Source: Vogesella aquatica
GTDB lineage: Bacteria; Pseudomonadota; Gammaproteobacteria; Burkholderiales; Chromobacteriaceae
NCBI RefSeq assembly: GCF_028548455.1
Contig: NZ_JAQQLF010000013.1
Location: 62,001-126,000, forward strand
Direction: 5' to 3'
Length of the DNA stretch: 64,000 bases
The notes under the pieces were generated by a model, which was not told where the DNA came from, made no database searches, and saw only the letters and a program-made list of their open reading frames with translations. Shown here piece by piece: positions 55,882-64,000 of this stretch; positions within the stretch are counted from its first letter, which is position 1, and each line of letters begins with the position of its first letter. The position numbers and the translations under genes were made by a program.

Positions 55882-58737
55882 GTGGAAATACAAAGCAATC
55901 GCCCCATGGAAAGCGGCAACTACCGGCCTATTTCCCTACGCCGCTTGCGCATGAGCGCCAACGCGCCACGTAGCCTGCTACTGCTGGCCTGGCTGTTTTC
56001 CACCATCGCCTGCATTACCCTGGGGCTGGGGGCTGTCATTTTCCAGTGGTCCGGCATGCCGATGAGTTTTGGCGGCGTGTCGTTTTACGTTTCCGCCTAC
56101 CCGCCCCTGACCATCTGCCTGCTGTGGACGCTGCTGTTCGGCTTGGCCTGGGGTGCCATTCCGGCGTTCTTGTCCACTTTCATCCTGTCGGTCTACGCCG
56201 GCATGACCCCGGGCTGGGCCGCACTGTTTGCCCTGGCCAACCCGCTGGGCTTGACCGTTTTCACCATCGCCTACCGCGCCATGGCCATTCCGCTGAACCT
56301 GCGCAGCCTGGACTCCCTGCTGTTTTATGGCTTGCTGGCTTTTTTCAGCAGCGTGTTCAGCGCCAGTGGCGCATTCATCTGGATACACACCAACCACATG
56401 GCATCGGGCGATGCCTTCGGCCTGTGGCAGGGCTGGTGGCTGGGCAATCTGCTGCAGATGCTGTTCATTACGGCCCCCGTGCTGGCTATCGTCGCCGACC
56501 CGGTATGCAACTGGCGCAATCGCGCACTGTTCCAGCTGGCCAACAGCCCGCGCACCAGCCTGCGCTGGATGCTGCTGGCCGCCAGCATGGTGGTCATTGG
56601 TGTTTACATGTACATCGCCCTGTCTTTCTGGCTGAGCCACGAAGCCGTCAGCGCCAGCACCAGCCTGAATACCGTGGCCGGCTGGCAGCAGGCGGCCGAG
56701 CTGATTACCGCTTCGTCTTCGTCGGTGTATATGGTGCTATCCATCATGTTTCTGGCCATGGCATCGCTAGGCTACCGCTTCGTGCGCACCTGGGTGGGCG
56801 AGCTACAACAAGCCGTGCGCCACGCCGAAGAGGCAAACCGCGCCAAATCCGGCTTTCTGGCGCGCATGAGCCACGAGATCCGCACCCCGATGAACGCCAT
56901 CATCGGCCTGTCCAACCTGGCTCTGCAGCACAGCAGCAGCCCGCGCGAACGCGACTACCTGCAAAAGATCCATCACGCGGGCAACTCGCTGCTGGTGATC
57001 ATCAACGATATCCTGGACTTCTCCCGCTCGGAAATCGGCACCCTGCAGCTGGAACAGCGCGCCTTCAAACTGGAAAGTTTCATCGGCTCGCTCACCGACC
57101 AGCTGCGGCCACAGCTGGATAGCAAACAGCTGGAGCTGATTGTCGACATTGCGCCGGATGTACCGCGTGTACTCAGCGGCGATACCGTGCGCCTGGGCCA
57201 GATATTGCTGAACCTGCTGAATAACGCGGTGAAATTCACCGACAGCGGCGAGGTAATCCTGCATATCAGCCGCCACGCGCAGCAAGCTGCCGATGATGCG
57301 GTCGTCACGCTGAGCTTTGCTGTCAGCGACACCGGCATCGGCATTGATGAAGCCCATCTGGCACGGCTGTTCCAGCCGTTTACCCAGGCAGACGAATCCA
57401 TTACCCGGCGCTACGGTGGCACCGGCCTGGGCCTGGCCATCTGCCAGCAGCTGGTTGCCGCCATGGGCGGCCAGATCGAAGCAGCCAGCAGCCCCGGCAG
57501 CGGCAGCTGCTTCAGCTTTGCCATTACTCTGCCCTTTGAAGCCGGTACCGAGGTAGCCCCGCTGGCGGCACAAGGCACCGCACTGCTGATCCACCGCCAC
57601 GAGGGCATACGCGACAACACCAGCGCCATACTGCAAGGCCTGGGCCTGAGCGTGATCAGCGCCAACGGCATCGGCACCGCCCGCGCCCTGCTCTATCAGC
57701 ACGGCGACATCACCCCGGGGCTGCTGGTGGCAGAGCTACCGGAGAACGCTACCGCCACCGAACACCTGGCCAATTTGCGCCGCCTGGTACCCGGCCGCGA
57801 ACCGGATATCCTGCTGATCGCCGCGCGCTACAGCGGCAGCGTGGCCGACGACGATAGCCCGGTGCCGCTACTGGTCAAGCCGCTGAGCCCGGAGCAATTA
57901 CGGCAAGCCATTCTGCACGAACAGCAACCCCAGCCCGGGCAGACTAGCCAGACCGCCAGCAATGGCGGCTGCCTGAAGGACAAGCAGATCCTGCTGGCCG
58001 AAGACAATGTGATCAACCGCCAGATCGCCTGCGAGCTGCTGGAAGAAGCCGGCGCCCGTGTCAGCTGCGCCGAAAACGGCCAGCAGGCCGTAGAAATGGC
58101 ACTGCACGGCCTATTCGATGCGGTATTGATGGACGTGCACATGCCGGTGATGGATGGCATGGAAGCTTCGCGCCAGATTCGGGCACAGGGGCTGACCACC
58201 CTGCCCATTATTGCCGTTACCGCCCATGCGTTTGATGCCGCCCGCCAGGAGGCACTGGAAGCCGGCATGGACGAACACCTGAGCAAGCCCTACACCCCCG
58301 ATCAGCTCTACCGCCTGCTATGCCGCTTTGTCAGCCCGCAAAGTACTACACCCGCCAGCAGCACGGCCGGCGACAGCCATGCGCTGCCCGGCATCCAGGC
58401 AGGCCCGCTACCCATGTCGCTAAACCCGGAGCAGTTCCAGTCGCTGCTGCGCAAGTTCCGCCAGCACCACGCTGACGACGCCAGCCAGCTGCGCCAGGCC
58501 TGGCAGCAGGGCGACACCGACACTATCCAGCTGATTGCCCACAACCTGAAATCTGTAGGGCACTACATCAATGCACCGCAGATGCAGCAGCTGGCCAAAG
58601 AGCTGGACGCCCAGGCCAAAGCGGGCAACCCGCAGGCCAAACTGGTGGAGGAGCTGGCTTGCGCCATCGATGCCATCCAGGCCGGGCTGACAGCGCATTT
58701 CAATACCGCCGAGCACACTTCCAGAGAGCCCAAATGA
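55882..58737 (+). CDS. Hybrid sensor histidine kinase (membrane sensor, HK, REC, HPt)
   Basis: 951 residues. The N-terminal MASE1-like membrane region has about eight helices (roughly 30-320). It is followed by HisKA with His331 ([15 protein letters not shown]), HATPase_c ([30 protein letters not shown]), a degenerate receiver-like stretch, a full REC with phospho-acceptor Asp751 ([14 protein letters not shown]), and an HPt with His887 ([12 protein letters not shown]). The GTG at 55882 is chosen because AGGA lies 7 bases upstream; ATG 55906 is an alternative. It ends overlapping the start of a secreted protein gene. No response-regulator output gene is adjacent. Confidence 0.9.
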   Translation: MEIQSNRPMESGNYRPISLRRLRMSANAPRSLLLLAWLFSTIACITLGLGAVIFQWSGMPMSFGGVSFYVSAYPPLTICLLWTLLFGLAWGAIPAFLSTFILSVYAGMTPGWAALFALANPLGLTVFTIAYRAMAIPLNLRSLDSLLFYGLLAFFSSVFSASGAFIWIHTNHMASGDAFGLWQGWWLGNLLQMLFITAPVLAIVADPVCNWRNRALFQLANSPRTSLRWMLLAASMVVIGVYMYIALSFWLSHEAVSASTSLNTVAGWQQAAELITASSSSVYMVLSIMFLAMASLGYRFVRTWVGELQQAVRHAEEANRAKSGFLARMSHEIRTPMNAIIGLSNLALQHSSSPRERDYLQKIHHAGNSLLVIINDILDFSRSEIGTLQLEQRAFKLESFIGSLTDQLRPQLDSKQLELIVDIAPDVPRVLSGDTVRLGQILLNLLNNAVKFTDSGEVILHISRHAQQAADDAVVTLSFAVSDTGIGIDEAHLARLFQPFTQADESITRRYGGTGLGLAICQQLVAAMGGQIEAASSPGSGSCFSFAITLPFEAGTEVAPLAAQGTALLIHRHEGIRDNTSAILQGLGLSVISANGIGTARALLYQHGDITPGLLVAELPENATATEHLANLRRLVPGREPDILLIAARYSGSVADDDSPVPLLVKPLSPEQLRQAILHEQQPQPGQTSQTASNGGCLKDKQILLAEDNVINRQIACELLEEAGARVSCAENGQQAVEMALHGLFDAVLMDVHMPVMDGMEASRQIRAQGLTTLPIIAVTAHAFDAARQEALEAGMDEHLSKPYTPDQLYRLLCRFVSPQSTTPASSTAGDSHALPGIQAGPLPMSLNPEQFQSLLRKFRQHHADDASQLRQAWQQGDTDTIQLIAHNLKSVGHYINAPQMQQLAKELDAQAKAGNPQAKLVEELACAIDAIQAGLTAHFNTAEHTSREPK

Positions 58738-59852
58738 AAACCCTAGCTACGCTTAGCCTCACCCTGTTACTGAGCCCGCTTGCCCTGGCTGACAACCTTA
58801 TTGTGGACCTGGGCAGCCCGGACCGCGCCGCGCAGCTGTTTTCCTACCCCAACTGCATCAGCAACTGCCCTGCCCCGGACAGCTCGCTGGAGCAAACCGT
58901 AGGCCACTGGCTCAGCCAGAGCGTACAGCGCGATGGCTATACCTCGGCGGTACGCGTCTATCGCAACGGTGACCACTTGTACGCCGACCTGAACCGTGCG
59001 GCCAACCCTGCCAATGCCGACGAAAACAAATACCCGGTACCCGATGACTACAGCGACGCCATCCGCCGCTATCTGGACATTGGCGACATCGGCTACGCCA
59101 AGGCAGAGGAGCTGAAAAAAACACCGCAGTGGCAAAGCGACTGGCGCTTTTTCCTGACCCTGGGCATGGCACTGCGCAACCATAACACCGTACAGCTGCT
59201 GCACTTCCCGCCCGACACCGTGCTGAACGACACCCAGGACTACCTGAGCGCCGCCACCACCGTGCGTTGGGGCAACCTGCTGGGCTTTAACGGTGTGGAC
59301 GTGCGCCAGAACGGCCTATACCAGACTATCGACGATATCGCACCGATTGCCGCACCAGCCAATGCCGGCGCCGCACTGGAAGGCGTATACGACACCTTTA
59401 CCCCGTACACCATGGCCCTGATGCAAAGCTGGACCGCGCCCAAAGTCGGCCAGAGCGTGCCACGCCCCATGGTGGTACTGGGCAGCCCGGCGCGCAAATG
59501 GCTGGCCAGCCAGTTCAAGCTGGGCACCCTGAAAGTGGGCGACCAGTTCCCGCTGGACATCGGCAGCAACAAGCAAGTACCGGTGGCCATCGGCAACCAC
59601 CCCAGCCTGATCTGGAACGCCGGCAGCGATAGCCAGGGCATCAGCATCATGCGCCAGGATCTGACCGTGGCCTGCTGGCAAGCCGCCATGGGCAAAAACC
59701 CGTCGGCTGACGCCAAAGCCACCATGGACAGCTGCACGCAAACCTGGAAGAACGAAGTACAAGCCTGCCGCCTGTATTACACCTCGATCAAGAACACCAG
59801 CTACGCCACCGCCACGCAAAACTGCACACCAGCCGTGGGCAAAAAACGCTAA
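58734..59852 (+). CDS. Secreted protein of unknown function
   Basis: 372 residues. A clear signal peptide ([21 protein letters not shown]) precedes a soluble domain with six or more cysteines, including a [11 protein letters not shown] pair near residue 45 and four Cys in the last 65 residues. No family was recognised. Its ATG overlaps the stop of the hybrid kinase gene (ATGA), so it is co-translated and may be a periplasmic partner or modulator of that sensor. That is inference. A TGCGGCCAAC word lies inside (58997-59006). Confidence 0.8.
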   Translation: MKTLATLSLTLLLSPLALADNLIVDLGSPDRAAQLFSYPNCISNCPAPDSSLEQTVGHWLSQSVQRDGYTSAVRVYRNGDHLYADLNRAANPANADENKYPVPDDYSDAIRRYLDIGDIGYAKAEELKKTPQWQSDWRFFLTLGMALRNHNTVQLLHFPPDTVLNDTQDYLSAATTVRWGNLLGFNGVDVRQNGLYQTIDDIAPIAAPANAGAALEGVYDTFTPYTMALMQSWTAPKVGQSVPRPMVVLGSPARKWLASQFKLGTLKVGDQFPLDIGSNKQVPVAIGNHPSLIWNAGSDSQGISIMRQDLTVACWQAAMGKNPSADAKATMDSCTQTWKNEVQACRLYYTSIKNTSYATATQNCTPAVGKKR

Positions 59853-59863
59853 GCCACCGCGCA

Positions 59864-59886
59864 GGCCGGCCTCTGCGCCGGCTTTG
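59864..59886 (+). terminator. Weak terminator after the secreted protein gene
   Basis: The arms GCCGGC (59865-59870) and GCCGGC (59877-59882) close a CTCTGC loop and are followed by TTT. Confidence 0.5.
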
Positions 59887-59958
59887 CTGCCAGCCCGCAC
59901 GGGCGGCCTGGCGGCTGATGCGCTACAATGGCGGCCAACTTGTTACCGTGCACCACCC

Positions 59959-60810
59959 ATGCTGAGCTACCGCCACGCCTTTCACGCCGGCAACCACGCC
60001 GACGTGCTAAAACACCTGATCCAGGTGCAGATCATTGATTACCTCGGCCAGAAGGCCAAACCGTTCTGGTATATCGACACCCACGCCGGCGCAGGTGCTT
60101 ACAGCCTGACCGAAGGCTACGCCACCAAAACTGCCGAGTATGTCGAAGGGGTTGCCCGCCTGTGGCAGCGCGATGACGCTCCGGCAGCGGTAAAGCGCTA
60201 CCTGGAAGTAGTGGCCGCCATCAATACCGACGCCGACGGCGCGCTGCGCTACTACCCCGGCTCGCCGTGGTTTGCCGCCCAAACCATGGCCGGCAGCGAA
60301 AAGCTGCGCCTGTTCGAACTGCACCCCAGCGACCACCAGCTGCTGCAAGACTGCTTTGCCGACGCCGGCCGCCGCGTGCGCGTAGAGCGCGCCAACGGCT
60401 TTGAAGCCATCAAGTCGCTGCTGCCGCCACCACCGCGCCGCGCGCTCACGCTGATCGACCCGCCCTACGAAGACAAAGCCGACTACCAGCACGTGGTAAA
60501 GGCCATGAAGGAGGCGCTGAAACGCTTTGCCACCGGCACCTACGCCATCTGGTACCCGCTGCTGCAACGCGCCGAAATCAAAGAGATGGTGAAAGACCTG
60601 AAAGGCCTGCCCTGCCACAGCTGGCTGGACGCTACGCTGACGGTTCGCACGCCGTCCAAAGACGGCTTCGGCATGCACGGCAGCGGCATGTTCATCATCA
60701 ACCCGCCGTGGACCCTGTACGCCACGCTGCAGGAAACCCTGCCGTGGCTAAGCAAAGCACTGGCGGTAGACGACGGCGCCTGGCACAGCCTGGAATACCG
60801 CGAAAACTAA
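59959..60810 (+). CDS. rlmJ: 23S rRNA (adenine-2030-N6)-methyltransferase
   Basis: 283 residues. SAM-dependent N6 methylation of A2030 in 23S rRNA. Family features are the start MLSYRHAFHAGNHADVLKH, FWYIDTHAGAGAYSL (SAM-binding motif I) and the catalytic ALTLIDPPYEDKADY (motif IV, DPPY). The C-terminal GMHGSGMFIINPPW is also present. The ATG at 59959 gives exactly this family start. It is a single gene, convergent with the Lrp gene across an inverted word pair that forms a 16-base hairpin. Confidence 0.96.
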   Translation: MLSYRHAFHAGNHADVLKHLIQVQIIDYLGQKAKPFWYIDTHAGAGAYSLTEGYATKTAEYVEGVARLWQRDDAPAAVKRYLEVVAAINTDADGALRYYPGSPWFAAQTMAGSEKLRLFELHPSDHQLLQDCFADAGRRVRVERANGFEAIKSLLPPPPRRALTLIDPPYEDKADYQHVVKAMKEALKRFATGTYAIWYPLLQRAEIKEMVKDLKGLPCHSWLDATLTVRTPSKDGFGMHGSGMFIINPPWTLYATLQETLPWLSKALAVDDGAWHSLEYREN

Positions 60811-60824
60811 GCCTGTACCCATGA

Positions 60825-60863
60825 CAAAGCGGCCAACCTTGCGTGACAAGGTTGGCCGCTTTG
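60825..60863. repeat. Inverted GCGGCCAACCTT pair forming a terminator-like hairpin
   Basis: A perfect 16-base stem (60825-60840 with 60848-60863) has loop GCGTGAC and carries the word as GCGGCCAAC and GTTGGCCGC. It sits between convergent rlmJ and lrp-like genes and has the position of a shared terminator. Confidence 0.88.
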
Positions 60864-60889
60864 CTTTGTGTGCTTCCCGTACAGCCGGC

Positions 60890-61363
60890 TTACACCTGCA
60901 CCGACGGCACCGATTTCATGCAGCGCAGCGTGAAGTGCGAACGGCTGTGGCGAATGCCGGAAATCTTGTACAGCTTCTCGCGCAGAAAGCGTTCGTAACC
61001 GGCGGTACCATCGACAGCCACCTTGATCAGGTAGTCGTACTCGCCAGACACCAGGTGCGCCTCCAGCACCTCGGGCAAGGCGGCCAGCTCGGCACCAAAA
61101 CGCGCCAGCGTGTCCTCCTCGTGCGCGTTCAGCGTGACCTCGATCAGCACCGTATCGCGCAAGCCCATGCGTTTCTGGTCGATCAGCGCCACATAGCCCT
61201 GGATATAGCCTTCTTTTTCCAGCTGGCGGGTATGGTTCCAGCAGGCGCTGGCGGACATGCCCACGCGCTCGGCCAGCTCGGCGTTGGAGAGCCTGGCATT
61301 CTGCTGCAGCTCGCGCAGAATCTTTCTGTCTTGCGCGCTCAAGTTGTAGGTATTTTCTTCCAT
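60890..61363 (-). CDS. Lrp/AsnC-family transcriptional regulator
   Basis: 157 residues. The N-terminal HTH (KILRELQQNARLSNAELAERVGMSASACWNHTRQLEKEGYI) is followed by an AsnC ligand-binding RAM domain (TVLIEVTLNAHEEDTLARFGAELAALPEVLEAHLVSGEYDYLIKVAVDG). It would sense an amino acid and control amino-acid metabolism or transport. The ATG at 61363 has CCGGAG upstream; an in-frame extension to 61444 lacks similarity. It is transcribed alone, and its target genes are not adjacent. Confidence 0.93.
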   Translation of the reverse strand: MEENTYNLSAQDRKILRELQQNARLSNAELAERVGMSASACWNHTRQLEKEGYIQGYVALIDQKRMGLRDTVLIEVTLNAHEEDTLARFGAELAALPEVLEAHLVSGEYDYLIKVAVDGTAGYERFLREKLYKISGIRHSRSHFTLRCMKSVPSVQV

Positions 61364-61656
61364 GGCACCACTCCGGCAGATCATTCTGATATTTTGCACA
61401 ACAGCAGAAGATTTATCCACCACTACGGCAAAACAGGCCGCCAATCAAAAGCACCTTCACCCGGCCACGCGGTACAGTAAACCCACTGAAACGCACCGCA
61501 GACAGCACACCATAAGCGCGCTGACCACCCGCCGCCACTCACGCAACGGGCTGCACCATACAGCTTAGCCACCCCACAAGGGCCACAAGCTGCAGGCGTA
61601 AAACAAGGGGCACAAGCACCCGGGACAAAAGACACACCGGCACCTCGCCGGACGTA

Positions 61657-61683
61657 TGCGGCCAACCCTCAGGGTTGGCCGCA
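61657..61683. repeat. Near-perfect palindrome of two TGCGGCCAAC words
   Basis: TGCGGCCAACCCT (61657-61669), one base, then AGGGTTGGCCGCA (61671-61683). Two exact copies face each other about 60-90 bases past the TerC gene stop. Confidence 0.88.
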
Positions 61684-61701
61684 GCGTTTTGCGCAGGCAT
61701 G

Positions 61702-61726
61702 AAAAAACCGCCCGCAGGCGGTTTTT
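61702..61726. terminator. Terminator of the TerC-family gene
   Basis: CCGCC (61708-61712) pairs with GGCGG (61717-61721) around loop CGCA, with six A before and five T after. It works in either direction. Confidence 0.85.
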
Positions 61727-61745
61727 CCGTAATAGCGATGCCGCT

Positions 61746-62441
61746 CTACTCGGCACTCACCGTCGCCGCCTTGCGCTTGGCCAGCACACTACCGGTAATC
61801 ACCACCAGTGCAGCACCGACAGCGCCTGCCACCTGATGCGACCAGCCCGGGAGCGTACCGATGAAATTGGTTACGCCCTTATCGCTCACCAGCATGGAGC
61901 CGCCAATCCAGCCCAACAGGCCACCACCCAGTGTAATCACCAGCGGGAAGCGATCCATCAGTTTCATCACGATCTGGCTACCCCACACAATGATAGGGAT
62001 GCTGATCACGATACCGAACACCACCAGCGGCATATGGCCGCCGGACGCACCGGCAACGGCAATCACGTTGTCGATACTCATCACGGCGTCGGCCACGATA
62101 ATGGTTTTTACTGCACCCCACAGGTGGGCACTGCCGTCTACATCATGGCCATCGTCGTCCTCACCCACCAGCAGCTTCATACCGATCCACAGCAGCAGCA
62201 AGCCACCTACCAGTTTCAGGAACGGGATATCCAGAATTTGCAAGGCAAAGGCGATCAGCACCACGCGCAGGCCAATGGCCCCTACCACACCCCAGAAAAT
62301 ACCTTTTTTGCGCAAGTCTTCCGGCAAGCTACGGCAGGCCAGTGCGATAACCACCGCGTTGTCACCGCCCAGCAGAATATCAATGGCGATAATCTGCAGC
62401 ACAGAAATCCAGAAGGTGCTTTGACCCATCATTTCAAACAT
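61746..62441 (-). CDS. TerC/YjbE-family integral membrane protein
   Basis: 231 residues with about seven transmembrane helices. Intramembrane acidic motifs IDILLGGDNAVVIAL and DAVMSIDNVIAVAGA are the signature of the TerC superfamily, linked to metal (manganese or calcium) handling and, in TerC proper, tellurite resistance. The ATG at 62441 has GGGAGGA upstream. The acidic loop GEDDDGHDVDG lies at about residue 100. A manganese riboswitch, common before such genes, was looked for and not found. It is downstream of and co-oriented with the TSUP gene (71 bases apart). Confidence 0.9.
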   Translation of the reverse strand: MFEMMGQSTFWISVLQIIAIDILLGGDNAVVIALACRSLPEDLRKKGIFWGVVGAIGLRVVLIAFALQILDIPFLKLVGGLLLLWIGMKLLVGEDDDGHDVDGSAHLWGAVKTIIVADAVMSIDNVIAVAGASGGHMPLVVFGIVISIPIIVWGSQIVMKLMDRFPLVITLGGGLLGWIGGSMLVSDKGVTNFIGTLPGWSHQVAGAVGAALVVITGSVLAKRKAATVSAE

Positions 62442-62512
62442 CTTGTTATCCTCCCTCAAAACTTTTACGACGAGCAGCCCTGATTATCGCTGCGGAAACT
62501 TTCAATTAGCTG

Positions 62513-63274
62513 TCAGGCCAGCACCATATCGTAAGCCAGCTTGCAAATGAGCACGCTCACCAGCACCAGGAACAGCACACGCACAAATCCTGCGCCCTTG
62601 CGCATGGCCAGCCAGCTGCCTACCAGCGCCCCCAGCACATTACATACCGCCATCGGCACGGCGTAGCCAAACAGCACATTGCCACTGGGGATGAAAAAGC
62701 ACAGCGCGGCCACGTTGGTGGCCAGGTTTACCACCTTGGCCGAAGCGGACGCGTGCAGGAAATCAAAGGCAAAAAAGCGCACGAACAAAAACATCAGAAA
62801 GCTGCCGGTACCGGGGCCGAACAGGCCATCGTAAAAACCGATCCCCCCGCCAATGGCCAGGCCTACCAGCATCTCGCGCCGGCCAATAGCTACCGGCTCG
62901 TGCACGGCGCCCAGCTGCTTTTTGCGAAAGGTGTAGACCGCCATCACGATCAGCAACACCAATACCAGCGGGCGCATATACTGCGGCGGGATATAGCTGA
63001 CCGCAGCCGCACCGGCAAATGACATGACAAAGGCAGCCGCTGCAGCCGGCAACACCAGCCGCCACGGAATGCTTACCCGCTTCAGATAGGAACGTGCAGC
63101 AAACACAGTGCCCATGGCAGCAGACACTTTATTAGTACCAAACAGCGTCGCTACCGACACCTGCGGCAGCGCATTGAACAGCGCCGGGATCTGGATAAGC
63201 CCGCCACCGCCGACTGCGGCATCGATCAGGCCTGCCAGAAAAGCAAACACGCACAAGAAAGCCAGCGTAAACAT
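62513..63274 (-). CDS. TSUP (TauE/SafE) family anion permease
   Basis: 253 residues with about eight transmembrane helices. The two family repeats start LAGLIDAAVGGGGLIQIPALF and GGGIGFYDGLFGPGTGSFLMF. The group exports or imports sulfite, sulfonates, sulfoacetate or other small anions; the substrate here is unknown. ATG 63274 is used, and GTG 63280 would add two residues. It is divergent from the SemiSWEET gene across about 150 bases that include an ATGCCCC/GGGGCAT hairpin near 63313-63332. Confidence 0.92.
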   Translation of the reverse strand: MFTLAFLCVFAFLAGLIDAAVGGGGLIQIPALFNALPQVSVATLFGTNKVSAAMGTVFAARSYLKRVSIPWRLVLPAAAAAFVMSFAGAAAVSYIPPQYMRPLVLVLLIVMAVYTFRKKQLGAVHEPVAIGRREMLVGLAIGGGIGFYDGLFGPGTGSFLMFLFVRFFAFDFLHASASAKVVNLATNVAALCFFIPSGNVLFGYAVPMAVCNVLGALVGSWLAMRKGAGFVRVLFLVLVSVLICKLAYDMVLA

Positions 63275-63424
63275 AAACACCCCGTTTTTTGCGAGGCGTC
63301 ATTGTAACGGGATATGCCCCCGCTGTCGGGGCATTGCGGCTTTATCGAAAAAACACTGCGTGCACGTTTTGCCCGGTACAGCGATAGTATCGACCCACCC
63401 TTATCATGCTGAGCTGCAACAACC

Positions 63425-63697
63425 ATGACCACAGATCTGCTGGGCTATATTGCCGCCTTTCTCACCACCACCAGTTTTCTGCCGCAGGTTATCCGCACCC
63501 TGCGTACCGGCGATACCCGCAGCATCTCATTCGCCATGTATCTGATGCTGGTAGCCGGCGTGGCGACCTGGCTGGCTTACGGCTTGCTACTGGGGGCATT
63601 GCCTATTGTGCTGGCCAATGGCATTACCCTGTTACTGGCGTCCATCATCCTGGTGATGAAGTGGCGCGAAATACGTGCAGGCAGGAAAGAATCATGA
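63425..63697 (+). CDS. SemiSWEET-type sugar transporter (PQ-loop)
   Basis: 90 residues, a single three-helix bundle (about 4-25, 38-58 and 62-82) with the PQ motif in TSFLPQVIRTLRTGDTRSISFAMY. Bacterial SemiSWEETs dimerise to move sugars such as sucrose or glucose passively. It is transcribed alone and ends just before a terminator hairpin shared with the MarC gene. Confidence 0.9.
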   Translation: MTTDLLGYIAAFLTTTSFLPQVIRTLRTGDTRSISFAMYLMLVAGVATWLAYGLLLGALPIVLANGITLLLASIILVMKWREIRAGRKES

Positions 63698-63720
63698 AAA
63701 AAGGGGGCCAAGCCCCCTTG
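63695..63720. terminator. Bidirectional terminator between SemiSWEET and MarC genes
   Basis: AAGGGGGC (63701-63708) pairs with GCCCCCTT (63712-63719) around CAA. On the minus strand it is followed by a T run. Confidence 0.8.
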
Positions 63721-63748
63721 TTACCTAGCTATCCGACAAGCAATACGA

Positions 63749-64000
63749 TTACTTTCCGATGCTCTTGAGCAGCGGTTCCACCAGGCCAGAGAAGCCTTCC
63801 CAGATGATCTGCACACCCAGGCACAGCAGAATAAAGGCAGTCAGGCGCAAGAACACTACCGAGCCGGTACGCCCCAGATAGCGCATCAGTTTGTCGGCGT
63901 GGGTCAGGCACCACCAGGTCAGCACGCTGATAGCCGCCACCGCGGCAACAGCGGCCAACGGTGCCACGGCAAATTTTTCCAGGCCACGGCCAGCGCTACT
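63749..64000 (-). CDS. MarC-family membrane protein (C-terminal part, cut by window edge)
   Basis: The frame is open to the last base, leaving 83 C-terminal residues of an expected ~200. Three hydrophobic segments remain (AVAPLAAVAAVAAISVLTWWCL; SVVFLRLTAFILLCLGVQIIWEGF), and the pattern YLGRTGSVVFLRLTAFILLCLGVQIIWEGF is typical of the end of MarC/UPF0056 proteins. Function in this family is unclear despite the name. A GCGGCCAAC word lies at 63951-63959. Confidence 0.8.
   Translation of the reverse strand, partial: SSAGRGLEKFAVAPLAAVAAVAAISVLTWWCLTHADKLMRYLGRTGSVVFLRLTAFILLCLGVQIIWEGFSGLVEPLLKSIGK

Larger units (their letters stand above)
61364..61745. other. Gene-free region upstream of the Lrp-like gene
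   Basis: 382 bases with no plausible coding frame. The Lrp-like gene's promoter must lie at the left end. The right end holds an inverted pair of the ten-base word (61657-61683) and the bidirectional terminator for the TerC gene. Confidence 0.6.

Noticed and set aside
59864-59940. Possible extension of rlmJ to an upstream ATG at 59884
   Set aside because: The added 25 residues have no similarity to the family, while ATG 59959 gives the canonical MLSYRHAFHAGNHADV start.
62442-62512. Possible manganese riboswitch before the TerC-family gene
   Set aside because: The upstream gap is only 71 bases and lacks the conserved loops of the yybP-ykoY motif.

Overview
The window is high-GC, densely coded chromosome of a motile, Gram-negative, respiratory bacterium. 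FliW, a chemoreceptor, an RND efflux system with an outer-membrane lipoprotein, TfoX-like and Lrp proteins and a tandem glycine riboswitch fit a betaproteobacterium. Overall gene content is most like Neisseriales/Chromobacteriaceae; that placement is inference. No rRNA, transposase, integrase, prophage or CRISPR array was seen, and there is one tRNA (Tyr).

Layout. 1-3.2 kb: end of fliW, folE, a BLUF photoreceptor and a PAS-GGDEF diguanylate cyclase. 3.3-10.7 kb: a hydroxyproline catabolic cluster (GntR regulator, ketoglutarate-semialdehyde dehydrogenase, DapA-like deaminase, 4-hydroxyproline epimerase, FAD-dependent D-hydroxyproline dehydrogenase, ABC binding protein). 10.8-16.9 kb: katG, an aromatic aminotransferase, cobA, a TfoX C-terminal protein and tag. 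17-22.7 kb: a three-gene RND efflux operon. 22.8-24.9 kb: a SiaABC-like partner-switch module. 25-30.9 kb: a PQQ-type sugar dehydrogenase, dbpA, two YitT paralogues and mmuM. 31-35.3 kb: an amino-acid-type chemoreceptor, then a LysR gene divergent from a small redox pair. 35.4-38.6 kb: glycine riboswitch, glyA, sdaA. 38.9-42.9 kb: a D-arginine (dau)-like locus. 43-45.7 kb: a B12-radical SAM enzyme coupled to a CgeB-like glycosyltransferase. 45.7-52.3 kb: YejK-like protein, ABC exporter, CorA, a di-heme peroxidase with its Crp/Fnr regulator, a DUF4242 protein and tRNA-Tyr. 52.5-64 kb: LysR/malate synthase G, hybrid histidine kinase with a coupled secreted protein, rlmJ, Lrp, TerC, TSUP, SemiSWEET and the end of a MarC gene.

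How the genes work together. Amino-acid use is the recurring theme. Hydroxyproline is taken to 2-oxoglutarate, D-amino acids are deaminated by a second FAD enzyme, and excess glycine goes through serine to pyruvate under riboswitch control. A ten-base palindromic site shared by the hydroxyproline promoters and the chemoreceptor promoter suggests that sensing and catabolism of the same compound are co-regulated.

The most striking non-genic signal is a ten-base word, TGCGGCCAAC, with at least 36 exact copies on both strands, in genes and between them. It is often arranged as inverted pairs just after genes, and one copy sits inside the second glycine aptamer. It behaves like a DNA-uptake-type genomic word but is not the Neisseria DUS. 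A second non-genic signal is a pair of 250-300 bp non-coding repeats, one lying between 37-bp inverted repeats.
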